A stretch of DNA of 64,000 bases from Lingula anatina (lineage: Eukaryota > Brachiopoda > Lingulata > Lingulida > Lingulidae). The stretch is taken from the NCBI RefSeq assembly GCF_001039355.2, contig NW_019774736.1:248001-312000 (forward strand), in the 5' to 3' direction. Positions within the stretch are counted from its first letter, which is position 1. The number at the start of each line of letters is the position of its first letter. The notes under the pieces were generated by a model that ran no database searches, was not told the DNA's origin, and saw only the letters and a list, made by a program, of their open reading frames with translations. Positions 61,800-64,000 of the stretch are shown here, piece after piece. The position numbers were made by a program, and so were the translations under genes.

Positions 61800-64000
61800 T
61801 TTCGTCGCCATTGATAACATTGACGTTTCCATTAATACCCAACTTTTTTTATTATGAAATGTTGGTGAAAGACGCTATATGTTTTAGGGACGTTATAATG
61901 ATGATAAAAAGCAACCCAAATCAAACTAATCATTTATAATTTACACTTGTTTCTACACAAGGTTCATTTAGTACAACTGGGGCATTAACACACGCGTATT
62001 AACACTGCAGCTACTAATAAAACGATGACTATTTTAAGTGATTGAATTAGGGGAGGAGGGAGCGGTTGCTCGAAGAGTTGACACAAAAACGTCACGTACT
62101 TTTAGTGTTTAACAAATATACTTCCGAGGCGTAAGCGTGTATTTAAAGTAAAAGCACAAGCAGTTGTTTCAGTTAACGGCCGATACAAATTAACTACAAA
62201 ATGTCACATTATTGCTCTAGGTCATACTTAGATTTTAAATTAAATAAAGGCCTTTTAGGAAACCAGTGACGATGGACTTCAGTGATCAATTGTGACCATA
62301 TTACACTTTACACTGGTCAGTTTTGCCACATCTTTTCTTACCCTAGGCTAAGGGCCAAAGATAAAAAAGTTGCTCAAAAGGCAACTGAACAATTTTAATG
62401 TTTGAGGCTAACAGAACTATATTTTAAGCTTATTATTGTTGTTTGTTGGTTAATTAAAGCAATTCGACCAAAAAATTGAACGACTCCAGTCCCTTATTTT
62501 CATATTGACAAGGTAACTGGCGCGTTATGTGGACGGCCATCCGAGTAATGAGTGCATTTAGAAAAAAATATTCAGCAGATAAAACAGCCCCGTTTCCTTG
62601 TATATAAATTTGACAGAGCATCAACGTCTAGAAAGCCTTCCAGGAATTTCTAATTGATACTGTATCTTATTGCAAAGATGCTACTTTATCTTAGATAGAC
62701 AATTAAATAATGCAGTTATGGCATGTAGGCTGGTTCCTCCATGTTAAACACTTACAGATTTAAACGTTAAGCATCGCTGCTTGTTTAACGTTTACCATTT
62801 TTGCGGTTGTTTATGACTTAGAGCGCCATTTAAAACAGGTAAGAGGAGAGTTCCATTCTTAAAAATGAAGGTTTCAATTGTTTTTCTTTGCAGTTCACTT
62901 TTAATAATTAGAGTCTAGACTCTTACATATCTTCAGAGAAATTGCCAAGCGCGTTATTCTTTGTTTGCATAAGGGCCACCGAGTGTAATCAAAATGGTTT
63001 AGACAAACGTCAGGAGTCATGGCTTCCTGAAGGATTTTGAAATTGAAAATAGGTAAGGTACGGCTTCCTTGTGTGAGTGCAGTGCATAAAATGAAAAGGA
63101 AAACGATCGATACTCCATTATATATTTGTGTATCTTGAATACCTTAAACAATTGTGAAATCTCTGGGATTTGAAAATGCTTAACAGTGTTGAATATATGG
63201 TTTAAGGATGAAACAGCAAATTATCCTTTACGAATATCAGTCACCTACTCCGGTAAAAGCACTATGTGCCCGCTGCCTAGGCGGCAAAACCAGTTATATG
63301 CCATTTACGTTTGGTTTCTGTCCATAGTTTTCTTTATAGGAATAGCACAACTTTTCTATTTATTGTGAACTAAATAGTATAGTAAGAATAACTATGGTGA
63401 GAAACCAAAGAGGAGAGAAGCAAGTAATAAACATCGACACAAGCAAAGTAATCATTAAATAAGTCACGGTTCAATTTTCACCCCATCGAGTTGCTGCTTT
63501 GCTTGTAATTGTGAACATAATCATAGAGTAGCATAAATCGATCTTTAAGTTTTTTGTGCTTTTTTATGCTTCACGACAAAACCGCTAAATGTCCCATATC
63601 CTGTCAATCGTAAATCTGTTCTTGTGAATTTGAATACCAGCATCAAAATTGACATTTTTTGGCACGTTCCACACTGAACTGCTAATTGAGGTTTGATCCC
63701 TTAAGCTATTATTTGCGGTGAGACAAACCATACTCTTTCTCTCTATGTAAGATCTTACAGTTTGACAGCTAGCTTTGAGGAGAAGATTATCGATGACTTG
63801 GTGAGTCTCCCATAGAATCCCGGTTCTGGCAACAAACGTGGAAGTCTGCTTTTTATTAAACAAGACGTTAGTGTTTGACTGTTGCGGACGTGAAAAAGAG
63901 TTCATTGAACAGAAACTAATGAAGTCAAACGTCTGCATTGTTGTATTTGTTTACAGCATGCTTTCGTTAAATCTGTGCTTGATTAGAAAAGACGCCTTAA
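61800..64000. other. Downstream intergenic region
   Basis: No gene was recognised. Open frames at 63186-63368 and 63585-63938 have no domain resemblance, and neither has a convincing promoter or splice context. Confidence 0.45.

Overview
The window is AT-rich animal DNA, probably from a marine invertebrate. Genes are split into short exons with canonical GT/AG borders, introns run from about 100 bases to several kilobases, microsatellites are common, and there are no operons or bacterial-type genes. The chitin-binding/laminin-G gene family, a nicotinic-type receptor subunit and the frequent 8-mer TACATGTA suggest a lophotrochozoan (mollusc, brachiopod or annelid). That placement is inference.

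Bases 1-34,400 hold a cluster of four related genes for secreted proteins. Three are complete on the + strand: gene 1 (7764-10415, 411 aa), gene 2 (18090-21803, 395 aa) and gene 3 (31385-34155, 396 aa). Each encodes a signal peptide, a short tail ending in a shared GPTVSPA motif, a cysteine-rich CBM14/peritrophin-A-like chitin-binding domain, a small four-cysteine module and a laminin-G-like (LamG/concanavalin A-like) domain. A fourth member, gene A, lies head-to-head on the - strand. Two of its exons are visible (1668-1988 and 364-546) before it leaves the window on the left. Genes 1-3 each have a TATA box followed by a non-coding first exon about 1 kb or less upstream of the ATG exon. The architecture recalls Pif-type shell or cuticle matrix proteins without the VWA domain, so a chitin-associated extracellular matrix role is likely but unproven.

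Bases 34,400-40,600 carry no recognisable gene, but hold a MITE-like element and a perfect 67-bp tandem duplication. WDR54 follows on the - strand (40667-45483, nine exons, 331 aa), with a fold-back element inside one intron. Opposite it on the + strand is a non-alpha, cation-type nicotinic acetylcholine receptor subunit (signal exon plus five exons, 51184-61127, 499 aa).

The region between these two genes is disturbed by the assembly. Single-N gaps at 45648 and 50623 are each flanked by direct duplications (497 bp identical, and about 3.44 kb nearly identical). These duplicate WDR54 exon 1 and the receptor signal-peptide exon. They look like unmerged contig or haplotype overlaps, so the true locus is probably about 3.9 kb shorter.

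The stretch after 61,800 shows no gene that I can support.
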